Shown one piece after another: positions 44,840 to 57,229 of a stretch of DNA of 64,000 nt (position 1 is the first letter of the stretch; every line of letters starts with the position of its first letter). The position numbers and the translations under genes were made by a program. The stretch comes from Sclerodactyla briareus (Eukaryota > Echinodermata > Holothuroidea > Dendrochirotida > Sclerodactylidae), in contig JAODTK010002899.1 of assembly GCA_026419785.1 (NCBI GenBank), forward strand, positions 62,001 through 126,000, in the 5' to 3' direction. The notes beneath the pieces are model-generated. The model saw only the letters and a program-made list of their open reading frames with translations. It was not told the origin of the DNA and made no database searches.

Positions 44840-45790
44840 AAAAATGCCTCAGCAATTGATTGACTCATTTCTGATGTCCAGACGCCAGACACAAGAACAG
44901 ATAGGCAAATCGTACCAGTCATTATGGGCAGCACAGCGGAAATTCTAACAGTTACTATATACTTCACACAAACGACACCATCTCGACGAGCACCACATAC
45001 ACACGCTAATTTTCAAATTTCTTAAACTGGCGGGCTCATTCTACAAAATGATACACCTACACCATAAACAATAGTATTCCTGTTACCTAAGCCAATCTGA
45101 CTCTAGACTTATCGTATTTAAAAAGTTTTCAGACTACGAACTCAGATGACCTCTGAAACTGACCCCAACACAATGAGGCGTAGATACTCATGAGTTCCAT
45201 GCACTAGCTGGGGTCAAGGAATGGGATCGTGTCGATAAGCCAACTTAGCAGAGCACTTTGTTCTTTTGACAAATGACTCCAGATCTACACCAAAAACAAT
45301 ATGGTTACTGCCGCGCTCGTAAGAAAGGTTGCACATCACATTCTGAACTTGTTCTGAATTTGCTCGGCTCTGACCTTAGGTGACCTTCGAGGAGCTAATC
45401 TGTTTCCCGTACTCCCAAAGGAGAGTTCCACACTAATTCCATCTTGATCGGCCAACTCCTGTGGGACTGAAAGGGGTTACAGGTTCGTCAGATTGACCTC
45501 TGACTGCTCACGAACATAATAGGAATCATGTACACATCATAGAGAACACACAAATACCCAAAATAGGCGGCTTCATCCATCCAGACGTGGTTTATTATCG
45601 TATTTTACAAGCCAAAATTGATAACATATCAAATTCTTTACAATCTTCAAAATACCCCAGTCAACAACAAATACCCCGATAGGATTCCGCCGAACCCCCC
45701 ATGAGTAAGCTAAACCACCACCGAGTATGAGTATCATCCGGATGGGAAAACACACGCATACATACAAGAAAGGATCTGCCGGCGGGCGCA
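44840..45790 (-). mobile_element. Short copy of the array-bearing element, reverse orientation
   Basis: The unique end is seen at about 44,850-44,960 (GACTCATTTCTGA, GCCAGACACAAG, CAGTCATTATGGGCAGCA). About two diverged monomers follow, with GACTTATCGTATTTAAAAAG at 45,103, CTCAGATGACCTCTG at 45,140, and GGCTTCATCCATCCAGACG at 45,570. The other end is AAAACACACGCATACATAC at about 45,749, equivalent to the GTGTATGCGTGTG end of the large copy. Non-coding. Confidence 0.7.
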
Positions 45791-45799
45791 CGAGCGTAA

Positions 45800-48235
45800 C
45801 GTGCCAGCTCTATGGACGATATTTCGGGTCGGGAAAACTACTGCTAAGCTCCGAGCTCCGCATGGAGACGGGCTTAGGGGGAATATATAATTACTCGTGA
45901 GTGGTAGTGAATGATGACAAGTACCAGACTACGATTAGTATAGCGTAAACACTTACACAGGACCACACGAGGCATGTGGCCACACACACACACACCTCAC
46001 AAACAATACCTTAACGCGTACGTGGAAATACTCGTGGCGCTCTCCCCAGGACAGGATAATCCCACAGGCCTCGAGAGTAATGTCCCTGGTCAAGGCCACA
46101 TCGTTTCGGGTTACCGAAACAGCGGTCTATTAAGTGACGGCTGGGTGAAACGTTGAAGTGACAATAACCGTTTGCGAGTTCGTACACAGCGCCATCTGAT
46201 AACTTTTCCAGTCTTGAGTTATTTGTTGGAGGATATCGCCATGGTGTGACATCTTCGTTTGAAGTGAACATTATCGGGAATACTTCTTCGAATGCGAACA
46301 TGTCGCAACCGTATACAAATATTAATATTGCCGGATTCGCTACCGGAACTGTTGGCTTGACTGGGGCATAGCTGGCTCGGACTCGATTGTTGCTCGGAGG
46401 TAGCCCACCACCTTTGGGAACCTCATTGACTTAGCTAAACCCAAATGAATTACAAGAGCCTCCGTAGAACCCAACGAGATGCATGAGCCGCCAATAGAGA
46501 CATCGGAGCTAATCAGATTTTCAGTGGCTTCTCGAATGTCGCAGGGTGGCCGAGGAAGGTGAAACTAGAAGAAGAAAAAAACTCACAGGATGACTAAAAA
46601 TTTCACAAATACCACCATATTTTGACTCAGGAGTAGAAATGATGACTAGTATCACAAAACGGACTCAGAGTCAAACTTGACATAGTATCACCAAATTCGT
46701 TACTCGAAATGTGATACTATGTATTCATATTTGAGTTTAGTCTGAGTTAATAGTCTTTTTTTGTTTGACCCTCCCAGCCACCGTTTAAAATGTCAGTTAC
46801 ACGTCAGTTAGTGAAATCCGAATCAAACTGGTTTCCACCGCACTCACACCTTTTGTACAAACTGGAAACTGTCTTTTATGATTCTTTTGCCTGCAACAAA
46901 AAATTGAAATCAGGCATTCCACTCTCCACTTCTTGAGAAATGTCGAGGAATTCGGTCGTAGTCGGTCGACATAACGTGTTCCTCTCGAAAGGTCTCTTTG
47001 GAAGTGAAAATACTTTTCTTCATTGCACGAAATGCCTTTGAAACTAGCATACATAGATGAAGAGAGCGTGTTTGATAACTCAAAATTTCGAATTAGGAGC
47101 ACGACTCCTTCGTTTGGTGATATCCAACCAATAATTGTTTGAGTCCAATAACGGTCACGAGGGGAACGAATGACATTCTGGAGTTTACACAGTAATTGTG
47201 ATTTTTTACCACCTTCATATTAGTAAAAAGTGCACAATTTTCCTTCATTCAATCTATGGCTTGTTTAAAACTTTGTGTTGCATCCCACCTTTCAATTTAC
47301 AGTTCCACCATACATGATCGTTGTAACAGAGATTTGAAAAAAGTAATTTGTTCCCCCCCCCCCCCCCCCCCCCCCCGTCTGTTATGAAGAAAGTGCGCAC
47401 GCAATAGCAGGTTTGTGTAATTTTCACTGTCTCATTAAATGAAATTCATTTTAGAGATTGTACAACCATATCTGGTCATGGCCCAACTTCCTGTTCTGTA
47501 GCCCCTGATCTGGTCTATTCGACAATGTATAACTATCCGTCCACTAACAGCCTCACGCCATTGCGCATTTTTTAAAGATGAGTGAGCACAACCACTTTGA
47601 AGTCTTGGATGCCCCAAATTTTATCCAGGCCCTCCCGAACTTTTGATCTAAATTATCACACAACTGCATCTGCATATTGTCAAATATGCTCGTAGATGGA
47701 ATAAATGATGTTCCTTTCCAGCGGGCTCGCAATCTCTCGCCCCCCGACTATACTACTTATTGCTGCATAGGACCCCTAACACCGCAACTAATCGGGCCAT
47801 TCATCGTCTCGCCTGAACAAAGTTTAGTGAGACTTAGCGATCATTTTGGCGTGTTGTATGAGTATTTGTTGATTGAGTTGTATTTCTTCGAAACGGAAGA
47901 CCGTTTTTTTTCAATGGAATTTTGTATGTAGTATGGGCGTTGGTGAACACGCCCCTGAAAAAAATTTGGCATAGAAGTGCCCTAATTAAAATTGGATTGT
48001 CGTCAAATCAAAAAATCTGTAAGCATAATACTGCAACCCAGCATTAGATAAATTGAACCAAATGGTAATATTTCGCCGCATTTTTCCGTCCAAATAAAAA
48101 TTGGATTAATATATGGTCGAGAACTATCGCTTCCAATTTACATATAATCCCCCATTACGTATTTTGTCGTGACGTCTGCAAAATTCGCCGTCGCCTTGGT
48201 TTCGCTGACGCTAGCAGACGACAATCCATCTTTAT
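45800..48235. other. Unassigned DNA with hairpins and homopolymers
   Basis: A short (CA)n lies at 45,981-45,996 and a 24-C run at 47,353-47,376. The 46,797-47,102 minus frame (101 codons) has no recognised motif. No gene is supported. Confidence 0.5.
46663..46748. repeat. Imperfect hairpin with perfect 11-bp core
   Basis: CATAGTATCAC (46,681-46,691) pairs with GTGATACTATG (46,711-46,721). Outside it ACTCAGAGTCAAACTTGA pairs imperfectly with the region ending GAGTTTAGTCTGAGT, giving about 30 paired bases. A TAGTATCAC word is also repeated just upstream at about 46,648. It may be a small MITE. Confidence 0.65.
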
Positions 48236-48239
48236 AAGT

Positions 48240-48430
48240 CGGGTAATTGACCTAATTTCATGTATTCATATTTTTTCGCTCATTATTAGCAAGATTTCGA
48301 CGAATCATAGATGGTTGGGGATTTGGTTCAGCCATAGGTACAAAATATCAGGTAGATGAGTTGATTCGATGTCTAGGTCATCAAATTTGCACCTTTATGC
48401 GAATTTGTCGGGATTTCTCCAACTTGGTAT
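48240..48430 (+). repeat. Dispersed repeat 'TTAGCAAGATT' family, copy 3
   Basis: Contains CGGGTAATTGACCTAATTT, TATTAGCAAGATTTCGACGAA, and CAAATTTGCACC..ATGCGAATTTG in the same order as the copies at 2480 and 27,370. Confidence 0.55.
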
Positions 48431-48747
48431 GTATGGTCTACCTTCAGTCCTGAGTTCTGAAGAGTCAGATCCCACTGGATGGTCTGATCAATGTGTCTAT
48501 TTCATATTTAGCGATCTTGAAGATTGTCGATTTTTATGAAATTGGTAGGTATATTACATTTATTCCGGATTTTTTTTGAAACATGCATTCAGGGCACTGG
48601 GGTATTCACGTGTCCCTATTTCTATAATTTATGCCAATCCGACTATCGGTATTCAGAAACTTATTGTGGGTTAATGGTTCACTTGTTTGGTCCGTAATTT
48701 GTCAACATAGATTCCGGGTCACGGAAAGGCAACCATGACGTACAAAC

Positions 48748-48800
48748 CAGTGGCGTACCCACGGGGGGCGGGGGTCAGAACCCCCCCATGACCCAGTGGT
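48748..48800 (+). repeat. hAT-like terminus CAGTGGCGTA with G/C runs
   Basis: CAGTGGCGTACCCACGGGGGG at 48,748 is the typical start of a hAT-type element, followed by a poly-C stretch. Similar starts occur at 15,856 (CAGGGGCGTACC) and 58,850 (CAGTGGCGTAGG), and an opposite-strand one ends at 53,112. A matching partner end was not found, so the extent is unknown. Confidence 0.4.
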
Positions 48801-48809
48801 CATAATTTT

Positions 48810-49720
48810 TCAACACAAAACTGATTTGTTTTGCAGTTCATGAGAGTTTATGCAGTTTTTCTGTTGCTTACAAAGTCTGCAGCAGCATGTGTCTAGTGGC
48901 CCATACATTGTACTTATTTGCCAATATGGGGTTGGGCCATTTTATGAGTCGCACTCCCTTTGGTTCCGACCCAACCCCCCCCCCCTCCCCCTCTCCTTAA
49001 GACAATCTCTCGTACCCTCCTTTTGCAAACTAAACCAATCTCTAAATGTTTTTGTATCTTGCTATTAATATCTGCCAACTGCTAGCGATTCATGACCAAC
49101 ACTTGTTAGGTGAATGGTTATTGGTCACTATTGAAAAAAGGTTGGAACTGCCGCGAGTCTCCTCGCGAAGAAGAAGTTATCGCGTGCCTTCAAGGCTATA
49201 AATTTAGTGACCAAATGAACCATTTGGAAAAAACGAAAAACGAAGTGATAATCATTTGACGAATTCGGCCAAGGACCGTTACTCCGCGAAACGTATATAA
49301 AAGAAGGCGGAAATCGTGATTAGTGGTTATGCATTTTACAATTCAACTAACATGCCATGTAATCAGAAATGTCATTTCCTATTTTGAATTATACCGGTAT
49401 TAAGTGTGTCGGTCGTATAGTACACGCGTCAATTCGGTATTTGCTCCGGCTCTCATTATGAGAGACATAATGGGGAGACCAGTTGACACTGTTTTGAGAG
49501 AGCACACAGACGGCTGACAGCCAGCGAGAGCTTTCTCCAGTTCTCTTCAGGCCAACGTTAAGAGGTGGCCTCCTCTGATTTGGCTGCTTGCTGTATATTA
49601 ACCTGAGTCTTTTAGCTAATCCAATAAGGAAACATTCCGATTAGAGGAGCAAAGCGGCACAGTTGCCACGCCATAGAACACAGAGTTTCATTCAGATGAC
49701 AGTGTACTCGCCGTTTACTG
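48810..49720. other. Unassigned DNA
   Basis: Contains CCCCCCCCCCTCCCCCTC at about 48,976-48,993. No gene recognised. Confidence 0.5.
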
Positions 49721-49721
49721 G

Positions 49722-49824
<103 letters not shown>

Positions 49825-49827
49825 GAT

Positions 49828-50738
49828 TCGAAAAGTTTGCGGACGAAAAATACCAAGTTGTTATCGAGAAGTGCTTCGAACGATGGTGTTGCAATCTCAA
49901 AGGGATCTGAATATAATCTCCCCCAATGGTCTCTCGATCGTCAAATGTTTTTCAATCCCGATAAGTGCAAAGTTAATTGCAATGTTGTTTCCACAATCGC
50001 AACGCTTCTTTAAGTTATAATGGGCAATTATTCATCAGGTGAATTCAGAAAAGGATGTCGGGTTCATTTTCATTCTTCTTCCGAACCTTCTGAGCAGTGT
50101 GCTGAAACTGCGAGGAAAGGTGACTAGATTCCTGGCTTCCGTCAGATTTCAGTATCGTGATGAAGATATTGTTGTCAGGTTGTTTAGCAGCTGGTGAGAC
50201 TTTCACTGGAGTATTCTGTCCGAGTAAGGAATCCATATTTCTCAAAGACAATCAGGTAATGAAAAAACGTCAGCGGAGGGCCAACTCGATTCATTCACTG
50301 CCTCAGAGATTACCTTACGAGGTGGAGAATAAGGCGTCTCGATCTAACTTCAATGGAACTAAGACGGAATTCGAGGTGATCTGATTCAGGGTTTTTTTAA
50401 AATTGTTCATGGATTCGAGAAGCTTCCATTCCACTTTCCTTAGTTATTCAAAGTTACCACCAATAGGGGCAATGGACTCACGCGTCGTGGTAAACACTGT
50501 ATGTAGGATGGGAAATAGGAAGTTCTGTCTCCCGAGAGTAAATGGCTGAGGGTGGAAAGCATCCCCGAAGATGTTGATCGGTCTAAGAAGGTGAATGCAT
50601 TCAAGAACAGATCTTGATTTATTTTTCGAGAATTGTGGGCGACTTCTTTAAGCTCGGGTTGTTCTTCTCTTTCTGTGATATTGTGGGGCTTCACGGTCTC
50701 TCATGAGGATTCTTCCTTCCTGACCCTTTGCACTAAAC
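49828..50738 (+). pseudogene. CR1-type LINE 3' fragment (second copy of the 8.5-12.1 kb family)
   Basis: Plus-strand translation in shifting frames gives KKFADEKYQ just after the microsatellite. This is the F-A-D-D catalytic box, with the second D replaced by E. Then follow WSLDRQMFFNPDKCKV (about 49,938), FLASVRFQYRDEDIV (about 50,131), a decayed 'thumb' region, RGDLI-like sequence at about 50,370 and the C-terminal block to 50,738. From about 50,440 on, DNA identity with the minus-strand copy at 8470-8800 is visible by eye (GTCAGGAAGGA.., AGAGAAGAACAACCC, CCTATTGGTGGTAACTT). It is truncated at the 5' end and has several stops. The start is set by the end of the microsatellite. Confidence 0.85.
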
Positions 50739-50739
50739 C

Positions 50740-53200
50740 GAAACAACACAGACAACAACATCACACCAAAATTATACAAATTCTCTAGAGCGAGCACGGA
50801 GACAGTAGTCGTTGAGAGCCCCTTGTAGTTAGAGCAGTGACAGTACTGCCAGTATTAGAATCTAACGAGCATTTCGGTTTTCCCCTACACGTACGATGCA
50901 GAAAAAAAAACGCCAAAGTTAACACCTCAATATTCAAAGCGATCCGCTGATTAAAATTAACGTTTTAGCACAATCAACTGACGCTGGCCTGATCCAGATA
51001 TGACAATAAACTTAAGGTAAAGAAGAGAGCCATCATTTTCGCTCTCTCTCAGGGAACCTTCTCTTGTCATCCAACTGACTGGCGGTTCTATTCCTGTAAC
51101 GACGGTCCTGCCAAGGAATGTAATTTTTCATAGAGCCGTTAACCTTTTTCAGAGAACACATCCAAAGTCAGCGTTCGAACGGAACACAACTCAGGCCGCT
51201 TGACCCTACTCGGAAACCCAAAAAAATCCCTCCAAATCCTCCTCCGACGTACGGTACTATTTTTACACTACGTGAGAAATCGACAGAAAACGTCACTGTC
51301 GAATCTCAAGTATCGTGACCACCTGCACCGAGCAAATGACTTGAATTATGGGTATCTCAACACGAATACTTAACTTGAACATAATATCTGCTACACCCCC
51401 TGTCCGGCCATGTGAAGGTACTCATCAACTTTGTACAAATCATTTTTTCTAGCTGTAATGTTATGTGAAACATGTCCTTTGTAAAACCACAATGTCAGCC
51501 ACCACCCGAAAAGCCAGCTCCAGGAAGTACAAAATTCCGGAGTAAATTCTGAGGCACAATGACATTATCGATATCCCTTCACTAAACTTTCCAAAAGCTG
51601 TGTTCACCTGTACATCCTTGATGACCCTCAGTTTAACTAGTGTTTCCCCACATATAGTTCTCAGCGTTCGCCTCACTGTTAGGTTAGGATTTCCCTGGTT
51701 GCGTACACGCGGATTCACGGGCTGAAGATGGAACAGTGTCTGAAATGTGTAATCAGGCAAATGAGCCACATGGCGATACGTATCATCGAGAACTGAATTC
51801 TTGGAATATCTTCCTCATAAGCGCAACCAATGACAATGCATGGACTGCTGCATTTTTATGATATCCCTCATAAACGTTCGTTTTCGTGAATATGTTATTT
51901 TTACGCCTATCCCAGACACGCATACGACACTGGACGCTCAGCCTCATGCTATGACTACTAGTTTTCACAAGAAAAATTAGAAAGTCATCCCTGTCAAACG
52001 ATAACCCTCGAACCATTCATTCATTCATGACTTAGGTTTAACCACCGTTTTTTCCACTGGATAATGTAGGACCAGGGGTTCATTCAAGCACGACACAAGG
52101 CCGCCCGCGCATAGCTCCCGCGCATAAGGCGTCGGATCCCAATCCCAGGGGGGGGGGGTGGGGGTGTATCCCCCAATTTTGGTCGGGGGGAAGCCCATGT
52201 CATCATATCCCCCCCCCCAATATTTGATCCAACATTCACTAAAAATTTGAATGAAGTTTTGACAATGTATGTCTTTCTAAAGTAGTCCATCTACGAGTGG
52301 AGTCGAAGAATAACCAACCATTGCCTTTGCAACCTCACTCTATCATGACTTCCGCCACGCCTTATATATCTTTTCTATTTACTATTATTCTGTTTGATTG
52401 TACCCGCTCGGCACGTCCGTAGCTCCCGTACAAACGAACAAACCCTGACAATAGCTGGCAGGTGGGAACGTATGTATTTACCCAAAGCTCACTTCGGTGT
52501 AGAGGCTAACTTTCTCTCCGCAAGATAGATCATGTCACGGCAGATTCATAGAGTACGTGGTGTTCGCTTGAATCCCGCGATAGCATTAGCCCCCGGGGGT
52601 ACATCATCATCGGAGAAAACACACTCAAACCGTTGATTAACCCCGTTCAATCATAAATTCGATGACATTGTGGATGAAACTAAATAAAGCAACGTTTTTC
52701 TTGTCAATCAATCTATATGAGGACAATTGTCAGCCCTGCACTGCTTTAGGCGAATGAATAATGCTCATCCTCATACCGAAATGAATATTGGGCATTATTA
52801 AAAATTATATAACCATGGTTCTCTAGAATGGGCTAACCGCTCTGACTTCCAGGCCTTTCCCATAGAACCGCCCAACTAGGTGGTCCCAAGGACGGTAGGA
52901 TCGGCAAATAACCGGCGAAAGAAAAACTTACTGCCCTTGGGTCGGACAGGCACATTTCCGCACGAAAAAATCCCTGCCGTAGAGCATGAATTGGCACCTA
53001 TAGCCAAAACTTTTCAAAAAGGAAGGGGAAACCGACTGCCTGGGACCCCTCTCACAGGGCCCAATAAATGCTAGCCCCTCGCCTAGTCAGAAATGTCTTA
53101 CTTACGTCACTGCTGCCGGACAGAGCGAAACATAAATATCGACATCAGCGACGAATGCTAAGTTGGCGGTCAGTCCGCCACATTGAAATCACATGGCACT
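50740..53200. other. Unassigned DNA
   Basis: Minus frames 51,461-51,769 (102 codons) and 51,783-52,016 (77 codons) lie close together but contain no motif that I know; they may be chance. G-runs and C-runs occur at about 52,148-52,175 and 52,209-52,218. At 53,098-53,112, TTACTTACGTCACTG looks like a right-hand hAT-type end. No gene is supported. Confidence 0.45.
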
Positions 53201-53211
53201 TACAATTTGCA

Positions 53212-54400
53212 GGGCGAAATACCGGTCACCCAATAAATCAATTTGAGCTACGCCCAGTCTGGACAGAGTGACGAGGATAAAGAGTCGGTTCACAATTCAT
53301 TAAGGTAAATCCAAAATGCTTTGATTTCTGGCTCAAACTTACCAAATTGCGTAGCCCTTTGAAGAGCGCAAAGTTATTTGAGATGAAAAATTCGGGCAAA
53401 ATTGACCAATAATTCGGGGAAAATCTGGACAGAAACAAAAACAGGCAAAAGTGAAGGAAATGCCCGCGCCGCCCGAAATGTCTGATGACGCTTCGCGCGC
53501 GGGGCGGCTCTTCTTGTCGGTTTAGGCAAAACATGTTCTGACTAAAAACAGAAGGGGCCCCGCAACGCCTAAGCCAGCTCATCAGCACTTTTTTTCCTTT
53601 AGAATTATCTTCGCAGTCGACTACGAATGCATGAGGAACCAAATGGTTCATGATTGTGCTCAAACAGCTGGCACGGGCATCACAATTGGTTTGCGTAATA
53701 GTTCAAGGGCGCCATTCTCCTGGTGAAGGTGAGGGTCCCAGGTGGTCAAGAGTGAAAACCCACTATTACGGAGGACTTCAAAAGTTGGGGGTGAAATACC
53801 TTCACCCAATAAAATCCAATTGGAGCTACACCCAAGTATGACAGAGTGACTAGGCGACCTAGTTTGTTCAAAACAATTCATTAATGTTAAATCCAAACTG
53901 CTCTGACTTCTGGCTCAGACTTACCAAATTGCGTTATCGTAGCCCTTTGAAGAGCGTACAAAAAGTGATTTGAGATGAAAAATTCGGGCAAAATTGACAA
54001 TTAATTCGGGGGAAAAATCTGGACCAGGAAAAAAAGTCCGAAAGTGAAGGAATGCCCGGAAATGTTGATGACGCTTCGCCGCGGGGGGGGAGGCCTGCTT
54101 TTCTGTCGTTTAGGAAAAATTTCTGCTTAAAAACAGAAGGGGCCCGCAACAGCCTAGGCAGCTCAGTCAGCAATGTTTTCCTTTCGAATTTATCATTCTG
54201 CAGTCGACTACGAATGCATGAGGACCAAAATGTTCACTGATGTGCTCAACCAAGCTGGACACTGGCCTCACATTGAGTTTGCGTAATAGTCAAGAGAGCA
54301 ATTCTCCTGGCTGAAAGTGAGGGCCCAGGTGTCAAGATGAAAAGCACATAATGTACGGAGACTTCTCAAAAGTTTGAGGGTCACGACCCCACAAATACTG
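53212..54400 (+). repeat. ~590-bp tandem duplication
   Basis: Copy 1 (about 53,212-53,788) and copy 2 (about 53,789-54,400) share long blocks in the same order: GAAATACC..TCACCCAATAAA, GAAGAGCG.A, AGATGAAAAATTCGGGCAAA (53,381 and 53,973), CAGAAGGGGCCC and CAGTCGACTACGAATGCATG (53,614 and 54,201). The offset is 587-592 bp. They differ by many small indels. Open frames across them on both strands are incidental. The AGATGAAAAAT core also occurs at 55,224 and, inverted, near 59,595. Confidence 0.85.
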
Positions 54401-55190
54401 CCCCCTTGGTTGGAAATAGTCCTAGCAGATACACCGTTATATTGCAATTGGCAACATTTATTCATTCTTTTTTCAACCCCAAGTTAGGTGATATTGTAAA
54501 TCTAAGCCCAATATAGTAAGATGGTAAAGTATATCCACGTGCGTACAGAACCAACTTAGGGCAACTCATCTAATATCGAGACTCGGGTCGGGCCGGTTTG
54601 CAGATAACTTCCAAGTGAAACACGAACTAAAATACCAAATTCTGATAAATACTGACTAAATTTTGGGCCAAGTAAATGGGAAGTTTTTTACTTATGGATT
54701 TGGTGGTGTGTTGCCGAATTTTCGCGCGCATCATTAAGATATAAGTTGCGTATAGGCTGGCGATGAAAATCACTACCTTTTTTAGGTCTGGGTAGTTGTT
54801 CTGGCCCCAATTTACTGAACTTGTGAACGTGTACCGTGTTACCTGGTCATTTTTTATAGTGGGTGTGCGTGTTCACAGTGATAATCATCATTGATGATCG
54901 TCCTAAATGATTCAATTATTGTCTCAAACCGAACAATAATCGCGTTGTAAATTGTCCTTGAGTCCACTAATTCCAGGTGCGGACCCCAGATGAATATCTT
55001 GCTGGACTCACTAGGGCCGAAATCGAAGGATTACCCATTTCATACTGATGCTCGAATTTTAAATCAAGGCCAAAAGTGCATACTTTTTCAATGGCTTTTT
55101 TCCCCCTTAAAACCAGGCGTTGTCAGGTTGTGAAATCTGCGATGTAATGCTTCGAATCAGTTTTTTCCTTCGAATAATTTCAGAAGCCTG
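54400..55190. other. Unassigned DNA
   Basis: Nothing recognised. Confidence 0.5.
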
Positions 55191-55199
55191 GGGCAACTG

Positions 55200-55375
55200 C
55201 CCCCCCCCCCAAAAATTTGTCTGAGATGAAAAATCCGGGTGAAAATTCGTGGAAAATTTGGGAAGGAGGAAAAGGAACCACCCTGTAGAGAATTTGCCTG
55301 AATTTGCTGCTGATTTTTCGATAAAATGCCCGGAAAACATGCAAAATCCGCTCGCTCCGCGCGCGCTGGTAGCGT
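55200..55375 (+). repeat. Dispersed relative of the 53.2-54.4 kb unit
   Basis: Poly-C followed by AAAAATTTGTCTGAGATGAAAA, CGGGTGAAAATTCGTGG, ATGCCCGGAAAA and a GCTC.GCTCCGCGCGCG block. It matches the order of blocks in copies 1 and 2 of the tandem duplication. A reversed relative occupies about 59,420-59,640. Confidence 0.6.
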
Positions 55376-55539
55376 TCGATGGCTGACTTGTAAAATCCGG
55401 CCAAAGATTACTGCTCCCCCCCAATTGGAATCGTCCCGTACGGCCTATGGCTCTTCCCTTCGATCACACCAGGGACCGTTGAGCATACCCCTGGATCCCA
55501 CGCAAAAGAAAGCCAGAGAGAAAAGGTAATAAAAATCCC

Positions 55540-57100
55540 TGTGTGATTTGCGGAAAATCATCTTAAAATGCGCATGGCAACTTTGTGTTTGTCTTTCTCT
55601 CAAATCACACATGTACATGGGTGCTAATCGAGTCTGGCAAGTGCGTTTCCGCGATCTGAGGTTATGAAAAGCTGAAGCTTTCTTTGTACGGTTTTCGCAG
55701 CACCCACGTGGGTGGCGCTCCGCTTAGATGGTCTTTGCATTCGATGGTTGCCCCCCCCCCCCCCACTTTTCAGAACGGATCGCGCCCATGGCCTATCCCT
55801 ATATAATGAACAGAAACAATCAATTATACACTGAATTGGTCAGTCAATATTAAACATGAGCACGAGGCGCTGTCATAGTTCACAGTGTGGGCATGGAACG
55901 TTGCCCGTTGTATAGTGTGTGTTCTTACGCGGCCTTATCTATAGCTAGTTGTTGTAAATACATGTACACGCGCCGTTAACGTTGATATTACTTCTTAATC
56001 TCACTGGTAGTTCAGCCACGATTCATACTCATAGGACATTGGAACTGCCGTCGGCGATTTGACAGTTCGACTGTGGTTCCCCGTTGGGATTAGTCCACTT
56101 CCGCATCACATGTACAATGTTGTTAACTCGCTTTTTCAGATTAGTATACCTTCGGACACCTGCACCCTATTATCGGTCAGTCAATAATGTTGAGCCTGCT
56201 CAAATGATATTTTTGAAGAAACAAAATGGCTAAAACAAAATTCAACTTGAAGTTAGAGGTCGGCCTATAGGCTACATCACAATTCACATTCATATTTTGT
56301 CGGAGAACATTATTATCCTATCTGGTAACCTTTTACCAGTTTTTTTTTTACCTGCTGTAGCCTTACTTAGTAATCGTTTCAGCCATCAGCTATGTTTGCA
56401 CAGCGCTTGGAATTGGGAGGCAATACTATAATTCCGCGTTTCGATATCAGACCTATAGGCCTTGGCCATAGTTCTGCAGTACGTAACGTCCGCGTTAAAG
56501 TGCCGGTATGACATGGCCCACGTAGGTTACATGTTGTAAAACGTCCACCTGCGCCGAAATTCCACCAGCCGGTGATTTGCTAATTATTGTTGTAGCTGGA
56601 TGATGTTATGAACGCGTGTCATATATCACAGGATCGACTGGAATCGACCGATCACGTTGAAGAAAAAGTGCAATATTTCCCAACAGTTGGGTAATGTAAC
56701 ATATTCACCTTCTAACACATGCCACATATTGCTAAATGGAGTCGATTCTTCAGTCGTTTACCCTGAAAATTCCATTCGAAGCATGCGCTGTTTCCCCAAC
56801 ACTTTAATTTACGTATTTTATATAAAATCTGCCTGTACTGTAAAATAACTGATCTGTCTCTGTAAAATAACTGATTCTGTATGCCAGTTCCTATGGATGG
56901 TTTTATCCCATATCAGTTGTTTATCACATGTTTTTTGGTTTTTTTTTAACTCTGAGGCCACGACTATTTCCTTCACGTAAAGTAACTCTTACTATCCCGT
57001 GACTATAATGCAGTGGTCTTTGGGTCACATGCGGAGACCTTGCCACCACTCGTCTCCACCTGGGCTACCCTCAGCAATTCAACAATACAGCGCTTAGGCC
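55540..57100. other. Unassigned DNA
   Basis: Has a C-run at about 55,751-55,764. A direct repeat CTGTAAAATAACTGAT occurs twice (about 56,838 and 56,861). No gene recognised. Confidence 0.5.
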
Positions 57101-57132
57101 TATACTGGATTGAAGTTGCTATGTAGAACACG

Positions 57133-57225
57133 GAGACAAACAATACTATGCAACATATCATGTTTTTGTAAAACATAGCCAAAAGCCAAAATGTCCGCCA
57201 ACCCGTGCTCGGAGGCGATTGCACT
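57133..57225 (+). repeat. Dispersed repeat, partner at 17.06 kb (copy 2)
   Basis: Same ordered blocks as 17,057-17,205: GACAAACAATACTATGCAAC, TGTTTTTGTA, CAAAATGTCCGCCAACCC, GGAGGCGATTGCACT. Confidence 0.5.
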
Positions 57226-57229
57226 CTTT

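Noticed and set aside
51461..52016. Two adjacent minus-strand frames (102 and 77 codons)
   Set aside because: They are in neighbouring positions but share no recognisable family motif; treated as chance.
53238..53663. 141-codon minus-strand frame
   Set aside because: It lies in one unit of the ~590-bp tandem duplication and is not maintained in the other unit.
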